This document shows positions 44,601 to 53,751 of a stretch of 64,000 nucleotides of DNA, piece after piece. The stretch spans positions 124,001 through 188,000 of the forward strand of contig NZ_STGI01000001.1 in the NCBI RefSeq assembly GCF_004804275.1, read 5' to 3'. The DNA comes from Herbaspirillum sp. ST 5-3. GTDB lineage: Bacteria > Pseudomonadota > Gammaproteobacteria > Burkholderiales > Burkholderiaceae_D. The first letter of the stretch is position 1. Each line of letters begins with the position of its first letter. The position numbers were made by a program, and so were the translations under genes. The notes under the pieces were generated by a model, which was given only the letters and a program-made list of their open reading frames with translations, had not been told where the DNA came from and made no database searches.

Positions 44601-45661
44601 TGAATCTTGCCGAGATTGTGCTCCAGGCGAGTGACCTCCAGCCAGTCGCCGTTCGGGTCGACCATGCGCCAGCTCGCGAGATTGTCCAGCGCAGTACCCC
44701 ACAGAACGGCCTTCTTGCCGCCCGCGTTCATCGCGACATTACCGCCAACACAGGAAGCTTCCGCGGAAGTCGGATCGACCGCAAAGACGAAGCCGGCTTT
44801 TTCCGCGGCATCCGACACTCGCTTGGTAACGACGCCGGCGCCGGAATAAATCGTCGCGTAGGGCTTGTCGACGCCCGGCAGCATGGTCATCTCGACCGCG
44901 CCGAGCTGTTCCAGTTTTTCCGTGTTGATCACTGCCGACAGTGGCGTCAGCGGCACGGCACCGCCGGTATAACCGGTACCGCCTCCGCGCGGAATGATGG
45001 TCAGGCCGAGTTCGATGCAGGCTTTCACCAGGCCGGCCATCTCGTCTTCGGTATCCGGCGTCAGGACAACGAACGGATACTCGACGCGCCAGTCGGTGGC
45101 GTCGGTAACATGCGATACACGCGACAGACCGTCGAACTTGATGTTGTCCTTGGCAGTAAAACGGCCAAGCACCTTGGTGGCGCGCTTGCGCAGATCCCAG
45201 GTTTGACGGAATTCCTCACCGAAATCGGCAACTGCCTTGCGTGCGGCCTTCAGCAGAATTTCGACGTTGGCGCTGCGGCGTTTGGCCTGCGCATCGCCCG
45301 CTTCGGCCAGGTCGGTCGTCAGGCGGCGCTTCTCGACTTCGGTCAGACGATGATTGAGCGCGTCGATCAGCGCCTGGCGACGCTTCGGGTTGTCGAGCAT
45401 GTCGTCCTGGAGATACGGATTGCGCCGCACCACCCAGATGTCGCCGAGAACCTCGTACAGCATGCGCGCGGAACGGCCGGTCTGCCGCTCGCTGCGCAGC
45501 TCGTCGAGGATGCGCCACGATTCTTCGCCCAACAGGCGGATCACGATCTCGCGATCGGAAAACGAGGTGTAGTTGTAGGGAATTTCGCGCAGGCGGGTCG
45601 GAGCGGCACCGCTGGGCGCGTCGGAAAGCAAAGCTTGGATTTGTGCTGGGGCGTTCATCAA
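41663..45661 (-). CDS. Large FAD/FMN-binding and iron-sulfur oxidoreductase (DUF3683-FAD_binding_4-FAD_oxidase_C-Fer4-CCG)
   Basis: A 1332-residue single-chain dehydrogenase. An N-terminal DUF3683-type region (~1-180) precedes an FAD-binding domain with [13 protein letters not shown] (~224-236), then an FAD-oxidase C-terminal domain with [12 protein letters not shown] (~737) and SGEHGIG (~781-787), as in D-lactate/glycolate dehydrogenases. Two [4Fe-4S] motifs follow (C863/866/869/873 and C925/928/931/935), then two CCG domains (CCG at ~1108 and ~1232, with CGTC ~1153). This equals a GlcD/DLD-type flavoprotein fused to a GlpC/LldE-like subunit. It probably oxidises a 2-hydroxyacid and passes electrons on; the substrate is not known. 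Confidence 0.88.
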   Translation of the reverse strand: MMNAPAQIQALLSDAPSGAAPTRLREIPYNYTSFSDREIVIRLLGEESWRILDELRSERQTGRSARMLYEVLGDIWVVRRNPYLQDDMLDNPKRRQALIDALNHRLTEVEKRRLTTDLAEAGDAQAKRRSANVEILLKAARKAVADFGEEFRQTWDLRKRATKVLGRFTAKDNIKFDGLSRVSHVTDATDWRVEYPFVVLTPDTEDEMAGLVKACIELGLTIIPRGGGTGYTGGAVPLTPLSAVINTEKLEQLGAVEMTMLPGVDKPYATIYSGAGVVTKRVSDAAEKAGFVFAVDPTSAEASCVGGNVAMNAGGKKAVLWGTALDNLASWRMVDPNGDWLEVTRLEHNLGKIHDAPVAKFKLEWTHPSEKGKNAKPFKTEFLEIEGRRFRKEGLGKDVTDKFLAGLPGVQKEGCDGLITSARWILHKMPKFARTVCLEFFGQARDAIPSIVEIKDYLDAEAKQGGAILAGLEHLDERYLRAVGYSTKSKRGVLPKMALFGDIVGDDEDAVARAASEVIRMANTRVGEGFVAVSPETRKKFWLDRARTAAIAKHTNAFKINEDVVIPLNRMGEYTDGIERINIELSIKNKLQLLDELRAFFKAGHLPLGKSDDADAKDIPPEELLGDRVAQALDLIDATRARWTYLLMQLDKPLHDARDELASLEVSTTWLDERLARQADAKVFHVVQDRTVRVSWKAEVRAQLRQIFNGGAFKLILDECSAIHKRVLRGRVFVALHMHAGDGNVHTNIPVNSDDYQMLKDAHAAVARIMVLARSLDGVISGEHGIGITKLEFLTEDEIQEFRDYKLRVDPEGRFNKGKLLNLPDMHADLRNAYTPSFGLMGHESLIMQQSDIGAIANSVKDCLRCGKCKPVCATHVPRANLLYSPRNKILATSLLVEAFLYEEQTRRGVSIKHWEEFEDVADHCTVCHKCVTPCPVDIDFGDVSMNMRNLLRKMDKKSFNPGTAAAMFFLNATDPATINATRAAMTGIGYKAQRFANDLLKKFARKQTKAPPATHGKPPVKEQVIHFINKKMPGNLPKKTARALLDIEDDKVVPIIRDPKKTTADTEAVFYFPGCGSERLFSQVGLATQAMLWHVGVQTVLPPGYLCCGYPQRGNGQYDKAEKMVTDNRVLFHRMANTLNYLDIKTVVVSCGTCYDQLQSYEFEKIFPGCRIIDIHEYLLEKGVKLEGVTGTRYMYHEPCHNPMKQQDSLKTVNALITTADGQKVEKNERCCGESGTLGVSRPDISTQVRFRKEEEMRKGADKLRADGFSGDVKILTSCPSCLQGLLRYNEDADTTADYIVIEMAKYLLGENWMPDYVALANNGGIERVLV

Positions 45662-45808
45662 AAATAGTCGGACTAACCCTTAAAGGCGCATTTTAGCTTA
45701 TTGCAATGCACCAGGCTGAACAGCCTTATGGTCCTTACGGCCAAATTGCCGAAACATCGCGAAATCGCCGCAGGTCAGGGCAATAACAGTATTGAAATTA
45801 CAACAGAC

Positions 45809-46297
45809 CTATAGCCAGCTCACCAACTGCCGCCAGAACCCGTTCGGGACATACAAGAGCATGGCGGTCATCGTGAGATAGCGCAGGAACTTGCCGATGG
45901 CCATGTAAAACACGCATGGCCAGAACGACAACTTCAACCAGCCGGCCAGCGTACAGATCGGATCCCCGATGCCGGGCAACCAGGCAAGCAGCATGGTTTT
46001 CGCACCATAGCGCTGCAGCCAGCCGAACCAGCGGCTTTCGCGTTCCTTGGCGAATGCCTGCTTGGCGCCGTAACCCATCCAGTAGTCAATCACGCCACCC
46101 AGCGTGTTTCCAGCAGTGGCGACCGCCATCGCCGGCCAGAACAAGGCGCCATTGGCTTTCACCACGGCGAACACGGCCGGCTCCGACCCGAGCGGCAGCA
46201 AGGTCGCCGACAGCGTGCTGATAAAGAAAAGCGACGTCAGGCCGACGTCGGGTATTGCCAGAATATTCAGCAGCCAGCGAATAGCGGATTCGATCAT
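45809..46297 (-). CDS. YqaA-family (DedA-related) membrane protein
   Basis: A 162-residue membrane protein with the SNARE-associated/VTT-like core (SEPAVFAVVKANG; NTLGGVIDYWMGYGAK; LLAWLPGIGDPICTLAGWL). It is a smaller relative of DedA flippase-like proteins; lipid or ion homeostasis is possible. Divergent from ilvA. Confidence 0.85.
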   Translation of the reverse strand: MIESAIRWLLNILAIPDVGLTSLFFISTLSATLLPLGSEPAVFAVVKANGALFWPAMAVATAGNTLGGVIDYWMGYGAKQAFAKERESRWFGWLQRYGAKTMLLAWLPGIGDPICTLAGWLKLSFWPCVFYMAIGKFLRYLTMTAMLLYVPNGFWRQLVSWL

Positions 46298-46371
46298 TGG
46301 ACAAGGATGGCCGCACCGCGTGCGGCGTCATGGACAGGGTGTGACATGGCGGCAATGTCAGGGCCGTCCAT

Positions 46372-46377
46372 TATAAT
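46372..46377 (+). promoter_or_regulatory. Candidate -10 element of ilvA
   Basis: A perfect TATAAT lies 49 bp upstream of the ilvA ATG, inside a 12-bp palindrome CCATTATAATGG (46368-46379). No good -35 hexamer was seen at normal spacing, so an activator or weak promoter is possible. Confidence 0.4.
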
Positions 46378-46426
46378 GGTCGGCTTGCGTGCCGCATTGG
46401 GGAACGCACGCCGACGATCCGAAGCT

Positions 46427-47950
46427 ATGACTACCAACTATCTACAGAAAATCCTGACCGCCCGCGTCTATGACGTCGCCGTTGAAACACCGCTGGAACT
46501 TGCGCCCACTCTTTCGGAACGCATGGGCAACCAGATTTATCTCAAGCGCGAAGACATCCAGAGCGTGTTCAGCTTCAAGCTGCGCGGCGCCTACAACAAG
46601 ATGGCACACCTGACTCCTGCGCAACTGAAGCGCGGCGTGATCTGCGCCTCGGCGGGCAACCACGCGCAAGGCGTTGCCCTGTCAGCGTCGAAGCTGGGTT
46701 GCCGCGCCATGATCGTGATGCCGACGACGACGCCCCCGGTCAAGATTGAAGCTGTCAAGGCGCGCGGCGGCGAGGCGGTGCTGTTCGGCGATTCCTATTC
46801 CGATGCCTATAACCATGCGCTGACGCTGGAAAAGAAGCACAAGCTCACCTTCGTCCATCCCTTCGACGATCCGGACGTCATCGCCGGCCAGGGCACGGTA
46901 GGCATGGAAATCCTGCGGCAGCGTTCGGAACCGATTCACGCCGTCTTCTGCGCGATCGGCGGCGGCGGCTTGATCGCCGGCGTTGGTGCTTACATCAAGG
47001 CCGTGCGTCCGGATATCAAGGTGATCGGCGTGCAAACCACCGATTCGGATGCCATGGCACGCAGCCTGAAGGCGGGCCGGCGCGTGACCCTGAATGATGT
47101 CGGCCTGTTTTCCGACGGCACGGCGGTCAAGCTGGTTGGCGAGGAAACCTTCCGCCTTGCGAAACAATATGTGGACGAGGTGATCCTGGTCGATACCGAT
47201 GAGGTCTGCGCCGCGATCAAGGACGTTTTCCAGGATACACGCAGCATACTGGAACCGGCAGGCGCGCTCGCGGTGGCCGGCGCCAAGGCCTATATCGAAC
47301 GCGCGAAGGCGGACAAGAAGCCGATCACAAACGAAACCCTCGTCACGGTGACCAGCGGCGCCAACATGAACTTCGACCGCCTGCGCTTCGTTGCCGAGAT
47401 GGCAGAGGTCGGCGAATCGCGCGAAGCCGTTTTTGCCGTGACGATTCCGGAAGAACGCGGCAGCTTCAAACGATTCTGCCAGCTTGTCGGACCGCGCAAC
47501 GTGACCGAATTCAACTATCGCATCAGCGATGAAAAGGTCGCCCATGTGTTCGTCGGCATCCAGATTCCAAACCGCGACGAGTCCGGCAAGATCACAAAGA
47601 ACTTCGAGAAACACGGCTTCAAGACCCTCGACCTCACGCATGACGAATTGGCCAAACTGCACATTCGCCATCTGGTCGGCGGCAAGAGCGGACTAGCGCA
47701 GGACGAGTTGCTGTACCGCTTCGAATTCCCGGAGCGCCCGGGCGCGCTGATGCGCTTCCTCGACAGCATGGCGCCGAACTGGAATATCAGCTTGTTCCAT
47801 TACCGCAATCAGGGCGGCGACGTGGGCCGCATCCTGGTGGGGCTGCAGGTGCCGAAGAAGGAGATGAAGGATTTCCGCGCGTTCCTCTCGACACTTGGCT
47901 ATCGCAATTGGGACGAGACCGAAAACCCGGCGTACAAGCTTTTCTTGTAA
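46427..47950 (+). CDS. ilvA: Threonine ammonia-lyase, biosynthetic
   Basis: A 507-residue PLP enzyme. The catalytic lysine sits in SVFSFKLRGAYNKM (~48-61), with ICASAGNHAQG, the phosphate loop GGGGLIAGVG and two C-terminal ACT-like regulatory repeats (VFAVTIPEERGSFKRFC; LYRFEFPERPGALMRFL). The length matches the isoleucine-inhibited biosynthetic form (E. coli IlvA 514), not the short catabolic TdcB. It makes 2-oxobutanoate for isoleucine. ATG 46427 is the homologous start; the frame is open 40 codons further. Confidence 0.95.
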   Translation: MTTNYLQKILTARVYDVAVETPLELAPTLSERMGNQIYLKREDIQSVFSFKLRGAYNKMAHLTPAQLKRGVICASAGNHAQGVALSASKLGCRAMIVMPTTTPPVKIEAVKARGGEAVLFGDSYSDAYNHALTLEKKHKLTFVHPFDDPDVIAGQGTVGMEILRQRSEPIHAVFCAIGGGGLIAGVGAYIKAVRPDIKVIGVQTTDSDAMARSLKAGRRVTLNDVGLFSDGTAVKLVGEETFRLAKQYVDEVILVDTDEVCAAIKDVFQDTRSILEPAGALAVAGAKAYIERAKADKKPITNETLVTVTSGANMNFDRLRFVAEMAEVGESREAVFAVTIPEERGSFKRFCQLVGPRNVTEFNYRISDEKVAHVFVGIQIPNRDESGKITKNFEKHGFKTLDLTHDELAKLHIRHLVGGKSGLAQDELLYRFEFPERPGALMRFLDSMAPNWNISLFHYRNQGGDVGRILVGLQVPKKEMKDFRAFLSTLGYRNWDETENPAYKLFL

Positions 47951-48049
47951 GAACGGACGCAGGCGAACCGTTCAATTCGCCTGCGGTCAAAATCATGTGG
48001 GCGACGCCTCCAGGCGCGCCCGAAACAGCAGTCATCGTCATTCCCGCTC

Positions 48050-48889
48050 ATGTCCGACTCCAACGTGCCGGAAGCTTCACCGCTCGGCAAACCGACCAGT
48101 TATCAGGCCGAATACGCGCCCTCATTGCTGTTTCCGATTTCGCGCCAGCAGAAGCGCGAAGAGATCGGCATTGCCGGCACCCTGCCATTTTTCGGTGTCG
48201 ATATCTGGAATGCGTATGAATTGTCATGGCTGAACCTGCGCGGGAAACCGCAAGTCGCCATCGCGACCTTCACCGTGCCTGCGGACTCACCCAATATCAT
48301 CGAGTCGAAATCCTTCAAGCTCTACCTCAATTCCTTCAATCAAACGAAGCTGGCGTCACCGGACGCCCTGATGGAATTGCTGCGTACCGACTTGATGAAT
48401 GAATTCGGCGCACCGGTTCAGGTCAAGCTGACCATGCCGGATGCGTTTGCGACGCTGCAAATGGGCGAACTTGAAGGACTGCTGCTCGATCGCCTCGATA
48501 TCGAAGTCACCGAGTACACGCCCAATCCGGCGCTGTTGAAGGCGAATCATGCGGAGGCGATGGTCGAGGAAACGCTGGTGTCGCATCTCCTGAAATCGAA
48601 CTGCCTGGTCACCGGACAACCGGACTGGGGCAGCGTGCAAATCCGCTACGTCGGTGCGCAAATTGATCAGGAAGGTCTGTTGCAGTATCTGATCGGTTTC
48701 CGAAATCATAATGAATTTCATGAACAATGCGTGGAGCGCATATTCATGGACATCCTGCGCCAATGCCGTCCGCAGAAACTCGCGGTCTACGCAAGGTATA
48801 CCCGGCGCGGTGGCCTGGACATCAATCCGTGGCGGAGCAATTTCACGACCGGCCAGCGCCCATCCAATCTGCGCAACGCGCGGCAGTAG
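48050..48889 (+). CDS. queF: NADPH-dependent 7-cyano-7-deazaguanine reductase
   Basis: A 279-residue long-type QueF. The QueF motif [14 protein letters not shown] (~85-98) binds NADPH; the catalytic cysteine is in [14 protein letters not shown] (~186) and the aspartate in the same segment. It reduces preQ0 to preQ1 for tRNA queuosine. Close to E. coli QueF (282 residues). Same strand as ilvA, 99 nt downstream. Confidence 0.95.
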   Translation: MSDSNVPEASPLGKPTSYQAEYAPSLLFPISRQQKREEIGIAGTLPFFGVDIWNAYELSWLNLRGKPQVAIATFTVPADSPNIIESKSFKLYLNSFNQTKLASPDALMELLRTDLMNEFGAPVQVKLTMPDAFATLQMGELEGLLLDRLDIEVTEYTPNPALLKANHAEAMVEETLVSHLLKSNCLVTGQPDWGSVQIRYVGAQIDQEGLLQYLIGFRNHNEFHEQCVERIFMDILRQCRPQKLAVYARYTRRGGLDINPWRSNFTTGQRPSNLRNARQ

Positions 48890-49206
48890 ACGACACTATC
48901 GGACTGGCGTTATTTATTTGATTTTGTCAGGATATTGTCATGTTCGCGGCGTAAAAGTCGATTCCCATGAGAAACCTTTTATCCGGTATGCAGTCCGAGG
49001 CATACTGGCACGCGCTTCACGATTTGGGAGTTCATTGGCACTTGCATCACACTAAGCCATTATTAAATCTTTCCTGTCGGTTCCCTGCTTACAATCAACA
49101 TCGTTTCCCGAACCCGCCATATGCTTTCTCATTCCACATTCGGTAAACAAGCCTATAATGCGACTCGATTGCCCAATTTGTGCATCGCACCATGCCATTT
49201 CGTAAC
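48890..49206 (+). other. Intergenic region between queF and ptsN
   Basis: A 317-bp gap without a supported gene. It contains a 9-bp stem with one G-U pair (CCGGTATGC 48983-48991 with GCATACTGG 49000-49008) without a T-run, and a -10 element near 49154. It lacks the rpoN-hpf genes that often precede ptsN in proteobacteria, and I saw no remnant of them. Confidence 0.6.
49154..49159 (+). promoter_or_regulatory. Candidate -10 element of ptsN
   Basis: A perfect TATAAT 48 bp upstream of the proposed ptsN ATG (49207). The upstream hexamer at 16-bp spacing (TTCCAC) is a poor -35. This suggests the ptsN-hprK-rapZ cluster has its own promoter. Confidence 0.4.
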
Positions 49207-49674
49207 ATGACCAACCTTGCCAGAATCCTGTCGGCCAACAATGTCGTGCTCGATCTTGAAGTCTCGAGCAAGAAGCGCGCTTTCGAGCAGGCCGGACTGA
49301 TTTTTGAAAACAACTGCGGCATTGCCCGCTCGGTAGTGTCGGATAACCTGTTCGCACGCGAACGTCTCGGCTCGACCGGACTGGGACATGGTGTGGCGGT
49401 ACCGCACGGTCGGATCAAGGGTTTGAAAGCGCCGCTCGCGGCGTTTGTTCGTTTGAAGGAGCCGATCCCCTTCGAGTCGCCCGACGGACATCCGGTGAAG
49501 CTGCTGGTATTCCTGCTGATTCCGGACCATGTGACGCAGCAGCACCTTGAAATCCTGTCCGAAATCGCCGAAATGTTTTCAGACGAGGCGTTCCGCAACC
49601 AGCTGGCCACGGATCCCGATGCGATTTCCGTTCATGCCCGCCTGACTGCCTGGCAGCCGAGCATACACGCCTGA
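49207..49674 (+). CDS. ptsN: Nitrogen-PTS EIIA protein
   Basis: A 155-residue EIIA-Ntr domain. The phosphorylated histidine is in GVAVPHGRIKG (~66), preceded by ERLGSTGLGHG. It takes phosphate from NPr/HPr and regulates potassium transport, nitrogen and carbon functions rather than moving sugar. ATG 49207 (MTNLARIL) matches the family N-terminus; ATG 49192 is also possible, and neither has a clear RBS. Followed 17 nt later by hprK. Confidence 0.92.
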   Translation: MTNLARILSANNVVLDLEVSSKKRAFEQAGLIFENNCGIARSVVSDNLFARERLGSTGLGHGVAVPHGRIKGLKAPLAAFVRLKEPIPFESPDGHPVKLLVFLLIPDHVTQQHLEILSEIAEMFSDEAFRNQLATDPDAISVHARLTAWQPSIHA

Positions 49675-49691
49675 CCTGACGTCCTGACGCC

Positions 49692-50630
49692 ATGCCTGCC
49701 ACTACCCACTTGTCAATTCAGCAGCTCTACGACGACACGCGTGAAGCACTGCAATTAGGATGGTTTGCCGGTTTTCCGGGCGGCGAACGGCGCATCTCGG
49801 GCGATGCCACCTCTGCCGCCGATCAGGTTGGCCACCTGAACCTGATCCATCCGGGCCGGATCCAGGTCTTCGGCCATCAGGAAATTCTGTATTACAACAA
49901 GCTCTCGCCCGCCTCGCGCAAATACCAGACCGAAGAACTGGTGATCGGCGAGCCGCCGGCCTTCATCATCGCGCAAGGGCTGGAAACGCCGCCTTACATC
50001 CTTGAAGTCTGCGACGAAAAGAATATCCCGCTGTTCTCCACCCCGCTGCCCGCCGCGCAAGTGATCGACTACCTGCGCGTGTACCTGTCCAAGGAACTGG
50101 CGCAACGCGTGACGATGCACGGCGTGTTCATGGATGTGCTGGGAGTCGGCGTATTGATCACCGGCGAATCAGGGCTGGGCAAGAGCGAACTGGGCTTGGA
50201 GCTGATCTCGCGTAACCACGGTCTGGTTGCCGACGACGCTGTCGAGTTCGCACGCATCGCACCCAACATGATCGAGGGTCGCTGCCCGCCCCTGCTGCAG
50301 AACCTGCTCGAAGTGCGCGGCCTCGGCCTGCTGGACATCAAGACCATCTTTGGCGAAACCGCAGTACGTCGCAAAATGCGCCTGAAGCTGATCGTCCATC
50401 TGGTGCGCCGCAGTACGCTGGAAGAAAATTACGAACGCCTGCCCTTGCATTCCCAGACCGAAGAAGTGCTTGGCCTGGCGATCCGCAAGGTCGTGATTCC
50501 CGTCGAAGCCGGGCGCAACCTCGCCGTGCTGCTGGAAGCTGCGGTGCGCAATACCATTCTGCAATTGCGCGGAATCGACACGCTCAAGGAATTCATGGAG
50601 CGTCAGCAAAAAGCCATGGGCAACGAGTAG
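49692..50630 (+). CDS. hprK: HPr kinase/phosphorylase
   Basis: A 312-residue two-domain protein with Walker A GESGLGKS (~155-162) and the HprK signature [13 protein letters not shown] (~205-217). It phosphorylates and dephosphorylates HPr on a serine. In betaproteobacteria it accompanies ptsN as part of an incomplete regulatory PTS. Between ptsN and rapZ on the same strand. Confidence 0.95.
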   Translation: MPATTHLSIQQLYDDTREALQLGWFAGFPGGERRISGDATSAADQVGHLNLIHPGRIQVFGHQEILYYNKLSPASRKYQTEELVIGEPPAFIIAQGLETPPYILEVCDEKNIPLFSTPLPAAQVIDYLRVYLSKELAQRVTMHGVFMDVLGVGVLITGESGLGKSELGLELISRNHGLVADDAVEFARIAPNMIEGRCPPLLQNLLEVRGLGLLDIKTIFGETAVRRKMRLKLIVHLVRRSTLEENYERLPLHSQTEEVLGLAIRKVVIPVEAGRNLAVLLEAAVRNTILQLRGIDTLKEFMERQQKAMGNE

Positions 50631-50698
50631 TTCGGACGGCGCTTCATCCCGTTCACCTCGGCTGTCACTTCGCTTCCCATGCGGTATGATTACCGCCT

Positions 50699-51562
50699 AT
50701 GCGCATTATCCTCATCACAGGCATATCCGGGTCCGGCAAATCGGTCGGGCTGAATGCACTCGAAGACGCCGGTTACTTCTGCGTCGACAATCTGCCGCCC
50801 AAACTGCTGCGCCAACTGGTCGCCACGCGCCAGGAAGAAGGGGCCGACACATTGGCGGTCGCAATGGATGCGCGTAGTGCGGACTCACTGGCGGGGCTTC
50901 CCGCCGATATCCAGTTGCTCAAGGACGAGGGGCACGACGTCAAGGTGCTGTTCCTGACGGCGAAGACCGAATCGCTGATCGCACGCTTTTCCGAAACCCG
51001 GCGCAGCCATCCCTTGTCGCATCGGGTTCGCGCGAGCCAGGACGCCGGCGACCAGCCAACCTTGACCGAGTGCATCCTGCGCGAGCGCGAGATGCTCTCC
51101 CCGATCGAAGGCATCGGCCACGTCATCGATACCTCAGGCCTGTCTGCCAACAAGCTGCGCGGCTGGATCAAGGACCTGGTGGAAACCGAGCGCACGCCGC
51201 TGACGCTGCTGTTCGAATCCTTCGCGTTCAAGTTCGGCGTACCGCTGGATGCGGACCTTGTATTCGATGTACGCGTGCTGCCCAACCCGTACTACGACAC
51301 CACTTTGCGGCCCTTTACCGGACGCGATGAACCGGTAGTCGCATTCCTGAATGCGCAGGCACATGTCGCGGAACTCTTTATCGATATACGCACCTTCATT
51401 GAAAAATGGCTGCCGGCATTCAAGAATGACAACCGCAGCTACCTGACCGTAGCAATCGGCTGCACCGGCGGACAACACCGGTCGGTCTACATGGTCGAGC
51501 AACTCGCGAAACACTTTGGCGCCACCGAACGTGTCCTGCTGCGCCATCGCGAACTCTCCTGA
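50699..51562 (+). CDS. rapZ: RNase adapter RapZ
   Basis: A 287-residue P-loop protein with Walker A GISGSGKS (~8-15), followed by DAGYFCVDNLPP (~23-34), and the C-terminal GCTGGQHRSVYMVEQLA. In E. coli RapZ senses glucosamine-6-phosphate and guides RNase E to the sRNA GlmZ. GlmZ is not known to be conserved in betaproteobacteria, so the target may differ. Confidence 0.94.
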   Translation: MRIILITGISGSGKSVGLNALEDAGYFCVDNLPPKLLRQLVATRQEEGADTLAVAMDARSADSLAGLPADIQLLKDEGHDVKVLFLTAKTESLIARFSETRRSHPLSHRVRASQDAGDQPTLTECILREREMLSPIEGIGHVIDTSGLSANKLRGWIKDLVETERTPLTLLFESFAFKFGVPLDADLVFDVRVLPNPYYDTTLRPFTGRDEPVVAFLNAQAHVAELFIDIRTFIEKWLPAFKNDNRSYLTVAIGCTGGQHRSVYMVEQLAKHFGATERVLLRHRELS

Positions 51563-51582
51563 ACGCACCGCCTACGCCGACC

Positions 51583-52209
51583 ATGCAAGCTGACGACTCC
51601 TGGCTCCCGCTATTTCCCCTGAAGACAGTGCTTTTCCCGGATGGGATACTGCCGCTGAAGGTTTTCGAGACACGCTACATGGACATGGTGCGCGAGTGCA
51701 TGCGGCGCAATACGCCATTCGGCGTTGTGCTGATCAAGTCCGGCCAGGAAGTCGGCGCCGCGGCGGAGCCGGAAGCCGTCGGGTGCCTGGCGCATATGTC
51801 GGACTGGGACATGGAGAAGCTCGGCGTGATGACGCTGCGCATCCGCGGCGGCAAGCGCTTCCGCATTGCCGACACCCGGGTGCTGCCCGACCAGCGACTC
51901 GAGGCGCGCGTCGAGATGATCCCGGCTGACGACGACATCCCTGTCAGCGACATCCATGTGGCCTGCGCCAAGACCCTGAAGATCGTGATCGACGACGTCA
52001 ATACCAAGGGCCGGACTGAACATGGCGAAAGCTTCATCAGCCCGTTTTCGCAGCCGATTCAGCTCGATAGCGCGAGCTGGGTCGCCAACCGCTGGTGCGA
52101 GATCCTCCCCATTCCCCTGAAAGCGCGCCAGAAGCTGCTCGAACTCAAGGATGCGCAAAGCCGTCTGTCGATCATTCATCAGTATCTGCTGCAGCACAAA
52201 ATTCTCTGA
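51583..52209 (+). CDS. Lon N-terminal (substrate-binding) domain protein
   Basis: A 208-residue protein made of the Lon substrate-binding domain alone (LPLFPLKTVLFPDGILPLKVFE at the start, split LPLFPLKT / LFPDGILPL; GTRYM-like ETRYMDMV; GVMTLRIRGGKRF). There is no ATPase or protease domain. Possible protein-binding adapter; function unknown. It lies 20 nt after rapZ. Confidence 0.88.
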   Translation: MQADDSWLPLFPLKTVLFPDGILPLKVFETRYMDMVRECMRRNTPFGVVLIKSGQEVGAAAEPEAVGCLAHMSDWDMEKLGVMTLRIRGGKRFRIADTRVLPDQRLEARVEMIPADDDIPVSDIHVACAKTLKIVIDDVNTKGRTEHGESFISPFSQPIQLDSASWVANRWCEILPIPLKARQKLLELKDAQSRLSIIHQYLLQHKIL

Positions 52210-52399
52210 ACCGAAGCGCGCAATTACATAAACGACAATAGAGCCTGCACCGTTTTGAGTCGCACGCTGTGCCATTTTTGAGAATCGCTGCGGCGATCTC
52301 TATCGCATCAGCATTTTTTACAAGCTGTTTGTCACCGCGCAAATTCGACTCCCGGTATTCGTAGGATAAATGACGGGTCGGCTCACAGTTCGAGCCTCT

Positions 52400-52537
52400 C
52401 CCGGCGGGGAGTGTCAGTGGATTGCGTTGGAAGGAGCTGCAGGCCAGCTGCAAGGATGCCGCGTCATGGCTTCGATGCGGCAACAAGAAGGCATGCGGCA
52501 AAATCCGCCGAAGAAGACATCGGCGCTCCCCGCCGGG
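52400..52537 (+). other. Long-range inverted repeat in the leader upstream of the diguanylate cyclase
   Basis: CCCGGCGGGGAG (52400-52411) and CTCCCCGCCGGG (52526-52537) are perfect 12-nt complements 114 nt apart; with G-U pairs the stem extends to about 16 bp (52400-52415 with 52522-52537). The intervening sequence contains a further GCCGC/GCGGC hairpin and a duplicated AGCTGC. It fills much of the 403-bp gap 52210-52612, which otherwise shows nothing. It could be a structured 5' leader or a DNA-level element. It does not match the c-di-GMP riboswitch consensus I know. Confidence 0.35.
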
Positions 52538-52612
52538 GCAGTCCTGAGAAAAACTCCCTCTTGCTTCCTGCCGTGCAGGCATTTACTTGGCACTACTTTG
52601 AGCGCTAATCGT

Positions 52613-53725
52613 ATGTTAATGGATGACGCACGCGAGGCTATGCGGTCAGAGTCCGTCAATCGCCGCAAGAATATGCAACCCGTGCGCGTACCTCAGATCT
52701 CTCCCATCAGCCTGATATCGCTGCTGTACGCGCTGAGCCTGTTCATCTTTTACCGGCAAGGCTTCATCAGCGGCGCGACCTTCGTCAATGTAGCGGCCGT
52801 GGTGCTGTGCGTTGTCATCCTGTTCTATGGCTTGTTCCGGCTCGGCCTTAACAGGCACTTCGATGAACCCAGCCTGACGCTGCCACAATTGGTCGCCTCG
52901 CTGCTCATCATGCTGGTCGTGGCCTACCTGGAACGCGCTACACAAATCGCGCTGGTGCCGTTCATCCTGATCGCCTTCTCGTTCGGAATTTTCCGCTTGT
53001 CGACCGTATCGCTCATCCTGCTGGCGATCGGCTGCCTGAGTGCCTATCTCGGCATTATCTTTATCCGCGGCCATGGGGAAGGTTATAGCTATGGATTTCG
53101 CGCCGATTTGGTGCAATGGTTCGTACTGGTCCTGACCTTGCCGGGAATGATCCTGGTCGGCAAACAGATCCAGAACTTGCGACAGCTTCTGAGGGCGACG
53201 CGCTATCAGCTGGAACACTACGAAGAAAAGTCCGTCCGGGATGAACTGACCGGCCTCTACAATCGTCGGCAGATTCAAGCCGAGCTCGAGCAGGCGAAGC
53301 TGCAGGCCGATACCTTGTCCGTTCCTTTCTGCATCTGCCTCATCGACATCGATCGTTTCAAGGAGATCAACGACAACAACGGCCACCTGACAGGCGACAC
53401 CATCCTGAAAGAGTTCGCCAGAGTGGCCCGCGACAGCATTCGCGACACCGATATGCTGGGCCGTTACGGCGGCGACGAATTCATGCAGATCCTGCCCGAC
53501 ACCGATCTCAAGGGTGCGGTAATGCACGCCGAGCGCCTGCGCGTCTACGCGCACTTCCTGGACCTCCAAAAAATCCTGGAGCGAAAACATATTTCGCTGT
53601 CGATCGGCGTAGCGCAATATCGCCGCGGTGAAAAGATCACCGATCTGATTGCACGCGCCGACTCCGCTCTATACCAGGCCAAGCAACGCGGACGCAACCG
53701 CGTGGAGTGGGTCGAGATAGGCTAG
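52613..53725 (+). CDS. Membrane-bound diguanylate cyclase (GGDEF)
   Basis: A 370-residue protein with about six membrane helices in the first ~190 residues and a cytoplasmic GGDEF domain at the C-terminus. The active-site motif is GGDEF (in RYGGDEFMQIL), preceded by RDELTGLYNRR and DIDRFKEINDNNGH. There is no RxxD inhibitory site in the expected place before GGDEF (it reads RDTDMLGRYGG). It makes c-di-GMP, with a membrane sensor of unknown ligand. ATG 52613 is a guess: the frame is open back to 52370, and the RBS is weak. Confidence 0.88.
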   Translation: MLMDDAREAMRSESVNRRKNMQPVRVPQISPISLISLLYALSLFIFYRQGFISGATFVNVAAVVLCVVILFYGLFRLGLNRHFDEPSLTLPQLVASLLIMLVVAYLERATQIALVPFILIAFSFGIFRLSTVSLILLAIGCLSAYLGIIFIRGHGEGYSYGFRADLVQWFVLVLTLPGMILVGKQIQNLRQLLRATRYQLEHYEEKSVRDELTGLYNRRQIQAELEQAKLQADTLSVPFCICLIDIDRFKEINDNNGHLTGDTILKEFARVARDSIRDTDMLGRYGGDEFMQILPDTDLKGAVMHAERLRVYAHFLDLQKILERKHISLSIGVAQYRRGEKITDLIARADSALYQAKQRGRNRVEWVEIG

Positions 53726-53751
53726 GCAGGCGTCCGTACGGGAGAAGACTC

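Noticed and set aside
42260-45667. Two long plus-strand open frames opposite the 1332-residue oxidoreductase
   Set aside because: Shadows with atypical composition; the minus-strand protein has intact cofactor motifs throughout.
49005-49045. Sigma-54 promoter (TGGCAC near 49005 and 49034) for ptsN
   Set aside because: The -12 element is absent at the required spacing in both cases.
52210-52612. c-di-GMP riboswitch ahead of the diguanylate cyclase
   Set aside because: The conserved GEMM core sequences are missing; only a long-range stem is visible.
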